In this document: positions 47,600 through 56,942 of the stretch, in pieces
Layout of the letters: each line of letters begins with the position of its first letter
How positions within the stretch are numbered: position 1 is the first letter of the stretch
Assembly (NCBI GenBank): GCA_037954235.1
Contig: JBBMOA010000004.1
Coordinates: 9,180,099 to 9,244,098 of the forward strand
Origin: Aulostomus chinensis
Taxonomy: Eukaryota; Chordata; Actinopteri; Syngnathiformes; Aulostomidae
Direction of reading: 5' to 3'
DNA length: 64,000 nucleotides
The notes under the pieces: model-generated
What the model was told of the DNA's origin: nothing
Seen by the model: the letters and a program-made list of their open reading frames with translations, nothing else
The model's database searches: none
Position numbers and translations under genes: made by a program

Positions 47600-50289
47600 T
47601 ACCTCTTATGACGAAGCCGAAGCTGTTTCCTTCTTTGTGAAGCGTGACCTCCACGTTCTTAAACATGACCCCGGAGCCCTGCACCGCTGTAACACACCAG
47701 AGCATTCACATGACCTTTGACCTTCGCCCCCCCCACACACACACACACACTCTACATACACCCTCAGTCCCTGCCACCGTCGTTCCTCGCTGGGTTTACG
47801 TACAGACGGGCGGCAGCTCGTACTCCACTTCCAGCACCACTCGCTCGCCGACGTTCTTCAGGAGACTGATGATCTCATCGTGCCTGAACTTGGCCAGGTT
47901 GATGCCGTTGACGGAGCGGATGTAGTCGCCAACGTTCAGCTGGTCGCTCCTGCAACAGTAAACACATCAGCTCATAACTCAGGTCTGTGGCGGCGAAGAA
48001 GAAGAAAACACATCTTCACATTTGAGCCTCGCATCTGCAACTACAGGCAGAACCCAACTGGAACTGGATACACTGAGAATGTTGGTGCTGCGCCAGCAGG
48101 GAGACAGTTACCGTGATAATCCACATGTATCTTGCTCTAGTTAGGTCTCATCTGAAATCAAGTGTTTATGGATTACTGGTCATCCAGCTGGATTAAGGAG
48201 ACCCGGATTATACCAGACGACCTGGAGGGATTGTAAACGCACGTTTCTGGGCAGTTTAGCTGCTGCTAGCCGTTGGGCTCCATTAACTTCAAGCTAAAAG
48301 AAAAAATACTCCACTTTTAATACACCTTTTCAGGTGATGTACAGTATCGCTTTAATCTGAAATACTGCTTTATGTATCAACAAGTAGTTGGTTTACTGCA
48401 GTCTCCGTGTAGAGGTTTACTGGAGGGCTTCACCCAAAGACGTTAATCAGAAAAAAGCAAAATTCTGAAATCGGAAAGAGCAACACGTGCCAGAAATATG
48501 AGAATATACTGAGTCCCTGATCAAAACTGTCATGTTGTCATTTTCAGAGTACCGGCGGACGGAGGTGAGTTTGGCTGTAGTAGTGAGTACTTTAAAAGTA
48601 AAATACACTTTGTATGTGCAGTATTGTTTTAACCCGAATTAACCATTTGTTCCTTCAACCCCCCCGCCGCCTCCGTCGTCTTGGCTGTGACAGGAACGAC
48701 ATCAGTAACCATGACACACACATTAGTTAACTAGTGGTTAACTGAGCATTAACTCGGCGGTGCTACCTGGCCGCGATGCCTCCCTGTCGCAGGTTTGAAA
48801 CCCGGGGCTTGCCGTCCTTGTCAATGCCACCTGAGACGGTCAGTCCGAGCGTCGTCCCCTCCTTCTTCATCAGCTCCACCACCGAACAGCCCCGGAACTC
48901 GTCTACGTCACAGACACAGGGTCAGCTGACCTGTCCGACGCCACGCCCCCCCTGCCTGACTGCATGATCTCAGTCTTCTGTCACCAGCCTTGGCTCAGAG
49001 ACACGAGCCAGAGGAGAAGTCATCTTCTATTCTGTCGTACGTCTATATTTCATCCAACCCCTGAAATATTTAACAGTGGGAAGACTGGACAGAGGGAGGG
49101 GCCTGGCACTGCAGGCAGACCTGCTTCAGTCCAGGACGACGTCTCGCACCAAGTGGACCGAGTCTCCTCCCTTGTCTCCTTCCTCCACCCAAAACGCCAG
49201 CGGCCGAGACCCAGACCCCACACTGGCCCGGTTTTTGACATCACTGCTTTTTAATTCATCTGTCTTGGTCTCGCACCTGAATGTTTTGGTTCTGGACCAG
49301 AGAGGGTTAAGGCTGCTCTAGGACCAGGACCTGAAGTTGGTTCTTTGGCTTATCAAAGTTAAAAACTGGTTCTTAACTCTACCCCAGCAATAAGCTGGCA
49401 TTCAAACCGTGGCGGTGCTCATGAAACCTGGACCAGCTCCGTTAATTGTTATCAGATGTCATGTAAGACCAGATCCACTTGGCCAAGATAGCCCCCCCCC
49501 CCCCGAGCCTGACTCTAATGTAGACGATTCTGTGTTCTAGACCAGAAAATGATGAGTGAGGTGCTTGAACCAGATCCCTTGTCTAGAGATGCATCCTCTG
49601 TTGAAATACAAAAAAAAGGGTTCTAAATTAGTCACCGGTCAGGTTCTGAGAGGTTAAGCTGTCCCTCAAACTGGTTCTAGAGCTCTGATGAGTTCAGGAG
49701 CTCCACCAGTGGTTTGAACTGGTTCCACTCCCTCCTTCCACACCCTCTGATTCAGATGCTTTCCCAGTTCCTTCGGAGGGTTCCAAGCTTTGTATCTCTG
49801 TTTTCAAAGTTCTACTACCCTCTCAGCTGCTTGTCCATTAACTGGTTCCAGAGCTCAACCAGAACTGGTTCCCAACATCCTCCAGTTACTGTCACTGGTT
49901 CAGAAGTTCTAACTGTTTCATTAATTTGGTCCTGAAGAATTACAAGTTCCACAAAGTGGTTCAGAATTTGTTTCTCCGGCTAAAACAAATCATCCAGGTT
50001 CTCTTACTGGTTCTGGGGCTTCAACAGTTCTTCTACTGTCTCAGTCTCAGTTGTGTCCTCAGAACTGTTCTAAAGCTCCCCCTCTGCTGGTTCCTTTAAA
50101 TTATCCCAAAGGTCTGACGCTGCTTCCCATGACGGGACGGTTTGGTGTTACTGGTGCCGGAGCTCTCCCAGTCTCTCCCTCCCTCGGCTTCACTGGTTCT
50201 CTAATTCAGACACAAGTAGGCCACCAGCTCCAGGTGGGTGGAGATAAAACTGCTGCTGCATGCAACTTCCTGCAGGCCAACATCCGCTA

Positions 50290-50327
<38 letters not shown>

Positions 50328-50841
50328 CTATTTTAAGAGCTGTTATCTTCATCAGTGTGTTTATTAGCTCTGCTGGTGGAACCACACAGAACTCATTAGA
50401 GGAGAGAAGATGCCAGCCAACATCCACACGTTCTTCCACACTGGAGCCCTGATGTAAACGACAAGGGTCCACCTGGACCTCAAGTTCTAAGACCTGAGCC
50501 AGGATCCGTACGAGTTCTGCACCACGTCATTACGGGTCAGTCAGGTTGTGTTGATTCTGGTCTGATTTGTGTCACCGCGACTGGTGTTGTGGGCAAGAGT
50601 CATGTGACACGTGGCTGCGTCATCGCTTCCATAAGTCTGCAGTTTCAAACCTTCCAGGGCAGCTCGCCGACGTTTGTCAGGTCCCAGAGGTCGGCGTGAG
50701 TCGCCAGCGTGGTTATAGGGATGCGTGTGGATGCAGTACGACCATGACCTGACAGTACCTGGTATACTTTGTCTCCTGATGGCCAGGGCTCCATCTGGAG
50801 GTCGAGACCCGGCAGAGTGCTTGGTGTACGGCCCCTCATCT

Positions 50842-50912
<71 letters not shown>

Positions 50913-53900
50913 TATTCAACCTTGAATGGTTTTCTAGATCCATGAGCTTGTTGTTGCCCCACCAGTGCTGCATCTGAACCTTCACCAGTTCCTTTAACTG
51001 GTTTTGGGGCTCTATCATGTCTCAGGCACGTCCATGCTCGACCAGTTTCACATACTGGTTCTGAGGCTCCCTGCATTGTCTGGTTCTGTTTTTAATGATA
51101 TTCAATCACATGGTGTTTTTTCTTACGTCTGAAAACATTTGGAAAAGCTCATGAATCATATTTACTGGTTCGTCACCCCTGACATGAGAGAAGAAGAGCT
51201 TCAGCAACGCTGAGCCCGTAGGAACATTTATAAATATGCCACTGGTATTGAGATGGGCCAGCGCCAGGACACGCTGAAACGCTGGTGCCTGCACGAGTCC
51301 CTGTGGTTTTACGAACATTCAGAGATATCGTTCAGCCTCGATATTTTCTGTTCTATTGTGTTTGAGTTAATTAACCTCAAAGTCCCTGAAGGCAACACCA
51401 GAGGAGCTGCTACCACATCAAGCCTCAGATGTTTTGAGTGTAAATCAGGCGTCTGAGGCCCCGGCGACCCTCCTCTTCCTCGCTCAGACTCGTGTCTTTA
51501 TTCTCCTCCGGTTCAGAGTCAAGTGTGCTGCATTCTGGTCTCCCGTCAGCTCCCTTTCCCGCTCGCTGGCGTGCTGGGGTCTATTCTAATCTGCTCTACA
51601 TCTAGTCTGTCCTGCTTCTCTTTTGTGTGATTCTGGCAGCTGAGCTCAGACTCACAGCACTGATAAAATGTAGGACAGCTACATATTTAATATACAATAT
51701 CCATCATCTGAGAAATTATTGTGATACATTTGGTGATGTCACAGTGAAGGTTTAGTTTGTAGAAGATGAGTGAGGAGGAGGGGCGAGACGCTTCATCCCT
51801 CCACTGACCAGAAACGTCAGTTCACGGTTCGACGGTAATTGTGACGCTCATGTAATTATATAAGAGTGGAGAAGTGGCGCACGGCGAGCTGCGCTGCTGG
51901 TTTCCTGTGACAAACTCCCCCACATTTGAAGGACGTCACGAGACGAAGAGGGCGGTGATGAGGTTGATGGAGGCAGGCGACCGAGGTGGAGATGACAGCG
52001 GGCTAACTGGCTCAAAGGAAGCTAGCTAATGCTACATGCTAACCCTAACCCCTTCAGTGGTGCTTCCTGTTCAGAAGGAGCCGGATGGCCTCTGACTCCT
52101 GTTGGCAAGATCAGACCTGTAACAGGACTCACACACCAGTCTGGAACTGGGTCGCACGAATCTTGGAGTTCCAATGAAGATGGATTTAATTCCAGCAAAC
52201 ATCTGCTCTGCTCTGCAGCCACCAGCTGAGATGTGTTTGAACTCGTCCATTAAATATCCGCAGTGACACACTGATGTTCCATCTTTAATGAATACACATT
52301 AGTAGGAGTGTAAAACCTCCCAAAACACTCGACACACAGCAGCCAAAGGGAGGAAACGTCAGCAAACTACAAAGATGGTGACGCTGACCACCACGTCAGA
52401 GACTGACCACGCTACCTGTCGCAGCTACAACATACGAGTGTCATACATGTGGGACTGATGTGGGTGACGACAGAATATTGATGGCCGTCATTCAGGAGGT
52501 CTGACGGGACAAAACAAAAACTCCTCCCCACTGGACTTCTTCAAGAGTGCATTTGATGAATTATTGTCTGGGAGTTTTGCAGAAATATCATTTAATGACA
52601 CAAATGAGAATCTCATCAAGTTTTTACTTCATGTTTCTATCTGCTACAGAAACGCTGATTTTAGTGGATGTTGGTAAGTTTGTCAGGAAACCCAGAAACA
52701 AGCCACACACGAGTCATCACACGACCCGTCCAACAAGAACCACGGCAGTCATTCATCGGCCCCGGCGCCGGCCCGACGCGGGACCCTAGAAATCACATCA
52801 AAGAGACTGAAAATTTGAATCAAGGAGCCACAAATTCTCTTCAAGATTAACTGGAGCTTCCTAAAATCCTCCATTGATCCAACAGCCTCATGCATCGATT
52901 CCTCTAATGATGATTGGCCTCTGGAGGGACAGTACTTGAATATCTGAAGTACAACAACCTGAGCTGTGACTACACACTCAATGTTCTTCACGCTGAGTTT
53001 TGTTTTTCAGAACGTGTCAATGTTTCAACTCATGGCTCAACAACACCAACATTCCAATGATGTTCAAGTGTGATTCTACTGCTCCCACACTTGGTTGTGA
53101 TTCTGGTGTGGAGACGTTCGGCGCCGCCTCGAACGAGCACAGCACAGGAAGTGACTGACGCTCCGTCAGGATCAAGGAGACCTGGACTCCACCAGACCCC
53201 CTGGAGAGGCGGTGACCAGGCGTTTGTGGACAGTTTAGCTGTTGTTAGCTTCAAGCTAAACATACATGGCTGGCTCTTCCTGCAGTCTGGAGTCACTAAA
53301 AACTAATGCAGGAGGGAAAATGATGAAAACTCTTAGTGAGTACTTGAAAGAAAGAATACACTGTCAGTAAAGTGCTGTATCAGTTTGATTTAAGAGACTG
53401 TTTTATTTAGAAAAAGCAGTTGGGTTACTGCAGCCCAGTCGAGGTTGACGGTAGGGCTCCTCTTCTAGGCATGAATCAGAAAATGCAAAATTCTAATAAC
53501 AGCCAAGTGCAAAAAATACAGGAAATATGCAAATATACTGAGTCCCCTTATTAAACCGTAATACTGCATTTTCAGAGTACCAGCGGACGGAGGCGAGCGC
53601 CTAAGTTGGGTTCAAGAGTCTGAATCATCTCGTCAACAGGAGGAAAAACAAACACCTGAAGCTTCAAACTAAAACTCGAGCAAGCCTCTCATCTGAGGAC
53701 AGAACACACACACACACACACACACACACCATCAGCCCTGGTTTCTACTCCGTCTCCCCCGATAATACACACTATGAATATTACATTTAGCAAAGGAAGA
53801 TGCCATCTCTCTCCCTCCCTCCCTCCCAACAGCACCTGCAGCAGTCGACTGAATGAATCCATCATTTTCAACACACACACATACACACACACGCACATGC

Positions 53901-54102
53901 ACTTACACACACACACACACGCACACACAGCTGGCGTTGGTCATAACCCGCCTGCTCTCTCAATGTCAGCAGTTTCCATCAAATCACGCTCGACCAACAT
54001 GCGTGATCCAAACATGCCTGTAACCTTCCATCTCTCTCTCTCTCTACCTTTGTTCACTCTGCGCAGGATCTGGCAGCGACATTTAAACGACACGGCGATC
54101 AT
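34804..54102 (-). CDS. grip1: Glutamate receptor-interacting protein 1, seven PDZ domains (25 coding exons)
   Basis: Minus-strand exons in coding order: 54102-54048, 50839-50759, 48902-48767, 47949-47804, 47686-47603, 47457-47382, 47298-47153, 47008-46861, 46452-46283, 45033-44896, 44846-44652, 44100-43914, 43533-43388, 42638-42558, 42225-42156, 41678-41533, 41070-40926, 39933-39794, 39342-39139, 39019-38866, 38492-38381, 36325-36215, 36137-36021, 35335-35189, 35106-34804. Total 3438 nt (1145 codons plus stop); human GRIP1 is about 1128. It is a cytosolic scaffold that binds AMPA-receptor GluA2/3 tails, ephrins and kinesin cargo. PDZ loops in order: LGLTV, FGFVI, LGVAL, FGLQL, LGITI, LGITI, FGFSV. 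GRIP1, not GRIP2, because of MIAVSFKCRCQILRR at the start, [45 protein letters not shown] and GRQASFQERS. The start Met is in the first exon with the GRIP1 N-terminus. Confidence 0.94.
35350..35411. repeat. (CA)n microsatellite beside the grip1 PDZ7 exon
   Basis: About 30 CA dinucleotides starting 15-20 bases upstream (coding sense) of the exon acceptor. This puts a GT repeat where the polypyrimidine tract would be. Confidence 0.93.
35412..36020 (-). other. grip1 intron before the PDZ7 exons
   Basis: Unremarkable intron sequence with AT-rich and TTAGC-rich words. No additional exon was recognised. Confidence 0.6.
36021..36325 (-). other. grip1: grip1 PDZ6-7 linker exons 22-23
   Basis: Exon 36325-36215 encodes [18 protein letters not shown] and LGRQASFQERSNSRPQ. 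Exon 36137-36021 encodes VTPRSNTLPSDPQRRAF and MRQEVNEILNQNPVELHK, leading into PDZ7. Both are well conserved with GRIP1 and argue against GRIP2. Confidence 0.9.
36829..37850. repeat. Inverted-repeat element with an expanded GCTAGC minisatellite in a grip1 intron
   Basis: At 36829-36890 the element reads (minus sense) in one direction. At 37145-37805 about ten tandem copies of a 57-68 bp unit run in the opposite direction. Each unit has the order CCTGGACCTGAGCTAGCTGATG, GCTAACACTTCC, CCACTACCAGCCATTG and GCTAACTAG. Between the two lies about 250 bp, of which 37070-37150 (gtttgttgaggactagaag to ccagcatcctgg) is nearly identical to 42656-42740. The far end (GGGGCTCTATCTTGTTG to AGACTTTCACT) matches the lsm8-intron copy. 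Confidence 0.75.
38381..39342 (-). other. grip1: grip1 PDZ6-7 linker exons 19-21
   Basis: Exons 39342-39139 (LPSVDSAVESWDGSNIDSSF), 39019-38866 (FQASPYTFHEWR, DLGLCNDDWDHPS) and 38492-38381 ([20 protein letters not shown], LRELE). The middle exon starts at 39019 rather than at a later AG because only that keeps phase and restores the conserved PPFQASPY. The intron at 38493-38865 has GT words at 38619-38640. The intron at 39020-39138 holds a CA tract (39028-39074) next to the acceptor. Confidence 0.88.
39420..39790. repeat. 24-bp minisatellite (GGTCTGTGGTGGGGT type) in a grip1 intron
   Basis: About 15 units of 24 bp plus variants. A first homogeneous block (39424-39540) is followed by a nested higher-order block in which a unit of about 120 bp is repeated. 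As 24 is a multiple of three, it opens several spurious plus-strand frames (RSVVGLTW repeats). Confidence 0.92.
39794..41070 (-). other. grip1: grip1 PDZ6, exons 17-18
   Basis: Exon 41070-40926: DEQEVSGSIIYTVELQRY, GGPLGITISGTEEPFDPI, IISSLSKGGLAER. Exon 39933-39794: TGAIHVGDRILAINSSSL, KGKPLSEAISLLQQAGE, TVTLKIKKQ. In mammals PDZ6 binds ephrin-B/Eph and liprin-alpha tails. The 992-bp intron between them (39934-40925) is AT-rich with no recognised element. Confidence 0.93.
41533..42638 (-). other. grip1: grip1 PDZ5, exons 14-16
   Basis: Exons 42638-42558 (ESVIPSSGTFHVKLPKKPGV, ELGITIS), 42225-42156 (SPSNRKPGDPLIISDIKKGS, VAHR) and 41678-41533 (TGTLELGDKLLAIDNIRVEN, CSMEEAVHILQQCEELVKLK, IRKDEDNS). 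In mammals PDZ4-5 form the GluA2/3-binding module. Introns 41679-42155 and 42226-42557 hold no recognised gene. Confidence 0.93.
42656..43110. repeat. Second GCTAGC minisatellite element in a grip1 intron
   Basis: Positions 42656-42740 match 37070-37150 almost base for base. They are followed by about five tandem copies of the same GAGCTAGCTGATGCTAACACTTCC unit and the same GGGGCTCTATCTTCTGG end. It has the same orientation as the 37-kb array and lies in a different intron of the same gene. Confidence 0.75.
43230..43282. repeat. (GT)n microsatellite
   Basis: About 26 GT dinucleotides in the grip1 intron 42639-43387. Confidence 0.94.
43388..44100 (-). other. grip1: grip1 PDZ4, exons 12-13
   Basis: Exon 44100-43914: [54 protein letters not shown]. 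Exon 43533-43388: CGILQIGDRILSINGVPTED, STLEETNQLLRDSSITAQLT, LEIEFDVA. The strict GRIP1-type block [15 protein letters not shown] precedes the domain. Confidence 0.94.
44652..45033 (-). other. grip1: grip1 PDZ3-4 linker, exons 10-11
   Basis: Exon 45033-44896 has VKVQRSPRSLP and HYNTYHPDQSGA. Exon 44846-44652 has [40 protein letters not shown]. The start of the second exon (QDEMFMALLSLSDM) was chosen by phase and is less certain than the rest. The following intron, 44101-44651, shows nothing else. Confidence 0.82.
45280..46300. repeat. 40-41 bp minisatellite derived from the end of grip1 exon 9 and its splice donor
   Basis: About 25 head-to-tail units fill most of the 1249-bp intron 45034-46282. 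In coding sense each unit contains GCCCTGAACGCACCACAGCAC followed by AGTATACACACATACACC. The first part equals the last codons of exon 9 (ALNAPQH) and the second its splice donor. Two main variants alternate (CCCTGAACGC and CCAAGACGC). Spurious open frames longer than 350 codons result on the plus strand. These are not genes. Confidence 0.95.
46283..47008 (-). other. grip1: grip1 PDZ3, exons 8-9
   Basis: Exon 47008-46861: DSVATASGPLLVEVAKATGS, SLGVALSTSMFCSKQVIIID, KVKPASIADR. Exon 46452-46283: CGALHAGDHILSVDGKSMEF, CSLAEATQLLSASCQTVRME, ILPQHQARPALNAPQH. The acceptor of the second exon is (GT)n followed directly by AG, without a pyrimidine tract. Its donor is GTATAC. Confidence 0.92.
46455..46536. 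repeat. (CA)n microsatellite forming the grip1 exon 9 acceptor tract
   Basis: About 40 CA dinucleotides; in coding sense (GT)40 followed by AG and the exon. It is one of the longest dinucleotide tracts in the window. Confidence 0.95.
47153..47686 (-). other. grip1: grip1 PDZ2, exons 5-7
   Basis: Exons 47686-47603 (VQGSGVMFKNVEVTLHKEGN, SFGFVIRG), 47457-47382 (GACEDRNKSRPIVITTIRPG, GPADR) and 47298-47153 (EGTIKPGDRLLSIDGIRLHG, STLSEAMSILKQCGQEATLL, IEFDVSVM). The donor of the first exon is followed by a mixed CA/CG repeat (47498-47598). Confidence 0.94.
47498..47598. repeat. CA/CACG microsatellite in a grip1 intron
   Basis: CACGCA and CACGCG words followed by a pure CA run, within an intron of about 145 bp, so the repeat makes up most of that intron. 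Confidence 0.93.
47804..48902 (-). other. grip1: grip1 PDZ1, exons 3-4
   Basis: Exon 48902-48767: DEFRGCSVVELMKKEGTTLG, LTVSGGIDKDGKPRVSNLRQ, GGIAAR. Exon 47949-47804: SDQLNVGDYIRSVNGINLAK, FRHDEIISLLKNVGERVVLE, VEYELPPV. Confidence 0.94.
48170..48570. repeat. Intronic dispersed element, copy 1 (about 400 bp)
   Basis: It shares ordered blocks with 53150-53600: GATTAAGGAGACC, GGCAGTTTAGCTGCTG, AACTTCAAGCTAAA, TGGTTTACTGCAGTC, GCAAAATTCT, AATATACTGAGTCCC, and a terminal TTTTCAGAGTACCGGCGGACGG. Both copies have the same orientation and lie in different introns of grip1. It is not coding. Confidence 0.7.
48903..50758 (-). other. grip1 intron 2, with degenerate 'actggttc' tandem
   Basis: The 1.86-kb intron is dominated from about 49260 to 50110 (continuing to 51080 beyond exon 2) by ACTGGTTC, CCAGAGCTC and GGTTCTGA words at irregular spacing, like a decayed minisatellite. 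A (GT)n tract lies at 50296-50326. Confidence 0.55.
50759..50839 (-). other. grip1: grip1 exon 2
   Basis: An 81-nt exon encoding DEGPYTKHSAGSRPPDGALA and IRRQSIP. This is the conserved GRIP1 stretch between the N-terminus and PDZ1. In coding sense it is preceded by (GT)n (50841-50910) and a short GTTACAG acceptor. Confidence 0.92.
50841..50910. repeat. (CA)n microsatellite at the grip1 exon 2 acceptor
   Basis: About 34 CA dinucleotides immediately upstream (coding sense) of the exon 2 splice acceptor. Confidence 0.95.
50911..53149 (-). other. grip1 intron 1, distal part
   Basis: The first intron of grip1 spans 50840-54047. In this part I see no exon, RNA gene or intact mobile element. Short GCTAGCTAATGCTA words occur near 52020. 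Confidence 0.55.
53150..53600. repeat. Intronic dispersed element, copy 2 (about 450 bp)
   Basis: Partner of 48170-48570, same block order and orientation, ending TTTTCAGAGTACCAGCGGACGG. It is longer by small insertions and diverged at perhaps a quarter of positions by eye. Confidence 0.7.
53700..53935. repeat. CA microsatellites flanking a CCCT-rich stretch
   Basis: CA runs at 53706-53729 and 53870-53931, with TCCCTCCC words between, close to the donor of grip1 exon 1. Confidence 0.85.
54048..54102 (-). other. grip1: grip1 first coding exon
   Basis: The start codon is at 54102-54100 and the exon encodes MIAVSFKCRCQILRRVNK, almost identical to the start of mammalian GRIP1 (long, non-palmitoylated N-terminus). 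The donor is GTAGAG after AAC AAA G. Confidence 0.93.
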
Positions 54103-54600
54103 GGTGAAGCCAAGCCGAGCAGCGCCTCCCCCCCAGCGCCATGCAGATGCAGCCACCACAAACTACACCTTCGTCTTCTTCCTCCTCCTCCTCCTCTCTG
54201 AGCAGGCAACTGGCGGACAACCTCAAACAGAAACCATCATCCAGACGCTTCGTGAGGCGAACGAGGGAGAGGGGAGGAGAGAGACAGAGAGAGAGAGAGA
54301 GAGAGACAGAGCGAGGGGGGAGCTGCAGATGTGAAGCCGCCATAAAATGAGGCAGCAGAGGAGGAGGAGGAGGAGGAGGAGGAGGGAGGCAGAGTCTGCG
54401 CAGATGGGAGGATGAAGAGGAGCGGAAGGAGGGGGATGATGGAGGGATGATGGAGAGAAGAGAGGCTGCTGTTTCCGTGCAGCTGGACGGAGGGAGGGCT
54501 GAGATTAAAGAGCCAAGGACGGACGGCAAACGGACTGAGGCGTCCGGAGAGAGGAAAATGTCAATCTGGCAGTGAAACCTTGATAAATCCCGTCAGGCTC
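54103..54600 (-). promoter_or_regulatory. grip1: grip1 5' UTR and likely core promoter region
   Basis: Upstream of the start codon the coding strand is pyrimidine-rich: (TC)n at about 54283-54312 and (CCT)n at about 54357-54385, then CG-containing sequence (ggacggacggcaaacggactgaggcgtccgg) near 54510-54550. Low-complexity pyrimidine tracts with CpGs are typical of neuronal TATA-less promoters. No TATA box or exact start site can be assigned. Confidence 0.4.
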
Positions 54601-56940
54601 ACGTCCTGGTCTTCATCAGAACCAGCACCAACCACTGCACTTCTACAGGATGTGTTGTTGTAGTACTCATACACATACTAGTATTTTAGCAGGGTACCAG
54701 GATTACTATGGCTGCATTCGTATCAGAGCTGTGCTTGTATCAGCAGCACCTGAATCTCTCATGCTGGGGGCCGGAGCAGCAGTGAACCTGAATCGGTTCC
54801 TTTACGCTTTCTGGGTTCCCTCCTGAGATATTTCCTCTGGTTCTGATGCCACATGATTTTAATGTTCTCTTGACATGTTCCTGCTGTTCCTCTCTTTGCT
54901 GTCGAGCACTTTCGGTTGCTACTTTATAGGGCAATGAGGTTCATTATAACTATGGTTACTATTACTAGGTTGTATTTATACTGGATTACAAATGATTATG
55001 ATTAGTACTGCAATATTACATAACTATTGTATATTTTTTAAAGTGTACATGATAGTTTTATGAAACATCAAAGTGTATAAGGGTTTTTGAATATACTTGC
55101 AAATTAAACCACTGAAGTACCACCTGATAAGAGGCTTTATAGAAGCAGAAGTACTCGCAAATGTGTACTGTGGGTGTGTGAATGTGTATCAGTGTGTTGC
55201 ATCACCAGATACACACAAACGTGAACTGCTACAAATCTGCGTGTCCTAATATTCTGTGAATGCATGGTGGTCACCACCGCAGCGACCTCGTCTCCATGGC
55301 GTCTGGTGCGACCATGGATGCATCCTCTCAACCTGTTAAAGTCACCTTTGTCTCACTCTTTTCATGAGGGAGGAGCATTGAAGAGTCTGTGACTTCATGG
55401 GTCCTACAGGTGCCAGCCTGTGTGCAGGAGGGAAATATGTTCTCCTGCCCAGTAAAAAATAGTTGAGTGACATCACCAGAGGGCGTGGTCTCAGCAGCAG
55501 GTAGTGAAGTGGTCAGACATGTAGGTCAGTGTCCCAGCAGCAGATTATCTTGGATTACCATCAGGGAGTGTGTGTAGTAGAGGTATTAACACTCTCTCTC
55601 TCTCGTGTGTCTCACTCTCTGTCTCACTCTCTCTCTCTGTCTCGACAGGTCAGCGCTGATCACACCACCACCTATGATGCCATAGAAAGAGGGGGGGGTC
55701 CTCAGGTATTCTGAGCTGAACTGATCTGCGCTGCCCCTGCTGGGCAACCCTCGTCTCTGCTGCTCTCTGAGGCTGCCACGCCCCCTGGTGGAGACAGCCT
55801 GGAATCATTGCACAAGAGTGTGTTTGTCTGTGTGTGTGTGGCAACACTGTTTGTTGCCATATGAGAACAATGAATTTACCATAAAGCTCACAATATGGGT
55901 GCAACTATGAATCCAGAATACTTCAGTGAGTCGTGGTCAAAGAGACAGAAACCAACACCAGCAGTGAGATGAAGACTACTCCACCCAAAGTTTACATCCG
56001 TGTGGATAAAATGTAAAACAACATGTTTGAAGACGACAACCAAGCTGAATACCACAACACTTAGGGCAAGCCTCGGCAACACGGTTACACAACGTTACGT
56101 TAGAGAGGTGACCGACATTTATCCACCGTTCAGTTGGATCAGGAATACACAGACACACACCATCAGAGCTGCTGGTGACCACACAAGTCAAGAGGATGTG
56201 ATTTCTACTTCAAAAGTATCCTTGAACACATCATATGATTTTACTACTACCACTTCTACTACTACTACTTCAAACTACTGCTCATCCTTCATTCCTCAAT
56301 GTGGTAGAAACATGAACAGAAGTTTGGGAGTAGTTGCTGACAGTAGTACTTGTGTTTGTACTCGAGCGCCTGGAGCAGAGGTCTGACAGACGTCCCCGCA
56401 TACACATCACATGTAATAATACAGTAAGACGAGCTGATGAGGCCCATCCTCCTGCTGTCAAAGCACCCCCAAACACACACACACACACCGCTGCAGCTGT
56501 TACCATGGAAACAAGCTGATGAATAATTGAAGAGAGCCAGCAACCCCGAAATGTACAAAGAGTGGTTTGGTGAGATGAAAGAACACACAGGCGCGCGCGC
56601 ACACACACGCACACACACACACTGACCTCCTAACACCAACCGTCAGGGCTGCGTGGACGTCCACGTGGACTCGGTGATGTTGATCAGTCACAGCCACTGC
56701 CGAGCCTCCATCTCTGACTCAACAACGTCACGTTAGACTTCACTTGGTTTTGTTGTGATTTTTTCCAGATTGAAGCGAAGCCCCTCCCTCGGAGGAGTTC
56801 AAGTGTCTGGGGTCTGGTGTGAAGGGGTTGTGGAGCGCGAGGTGGGCCGTTCACTAACCAACCTCGCTGTCTATGAAGTAGCCCTGAAGAAACAACGCAA
56901 GCAGAGTTCTAACATTTTGAGTTTCTATGTTAACTGTCCC
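54601..56940. other. Intergenic sequence upstream of grip1
   Basis: No gene was recognised. (TC)n/(TCTC) words occur at 55590-55645, and CA/CG words at 56585-56625. A 190-bp open stretch immediately left of the 48-bp satellite (56755-56940) resembles no known protein and is probably chance. Confidence 0.5.
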
Positions 56941-56942
56941 CG

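Noticed and set aside
34804..54102. GRIP2 instead of GRIP1
   Set aside because: The N-terminus MIAVSFKCRCQILRR and the linker blocks [11 protein letters not shown] and [13 protein letters not shown] match GRIP1 better as I know the two proteins. GRIP2 has a different start.
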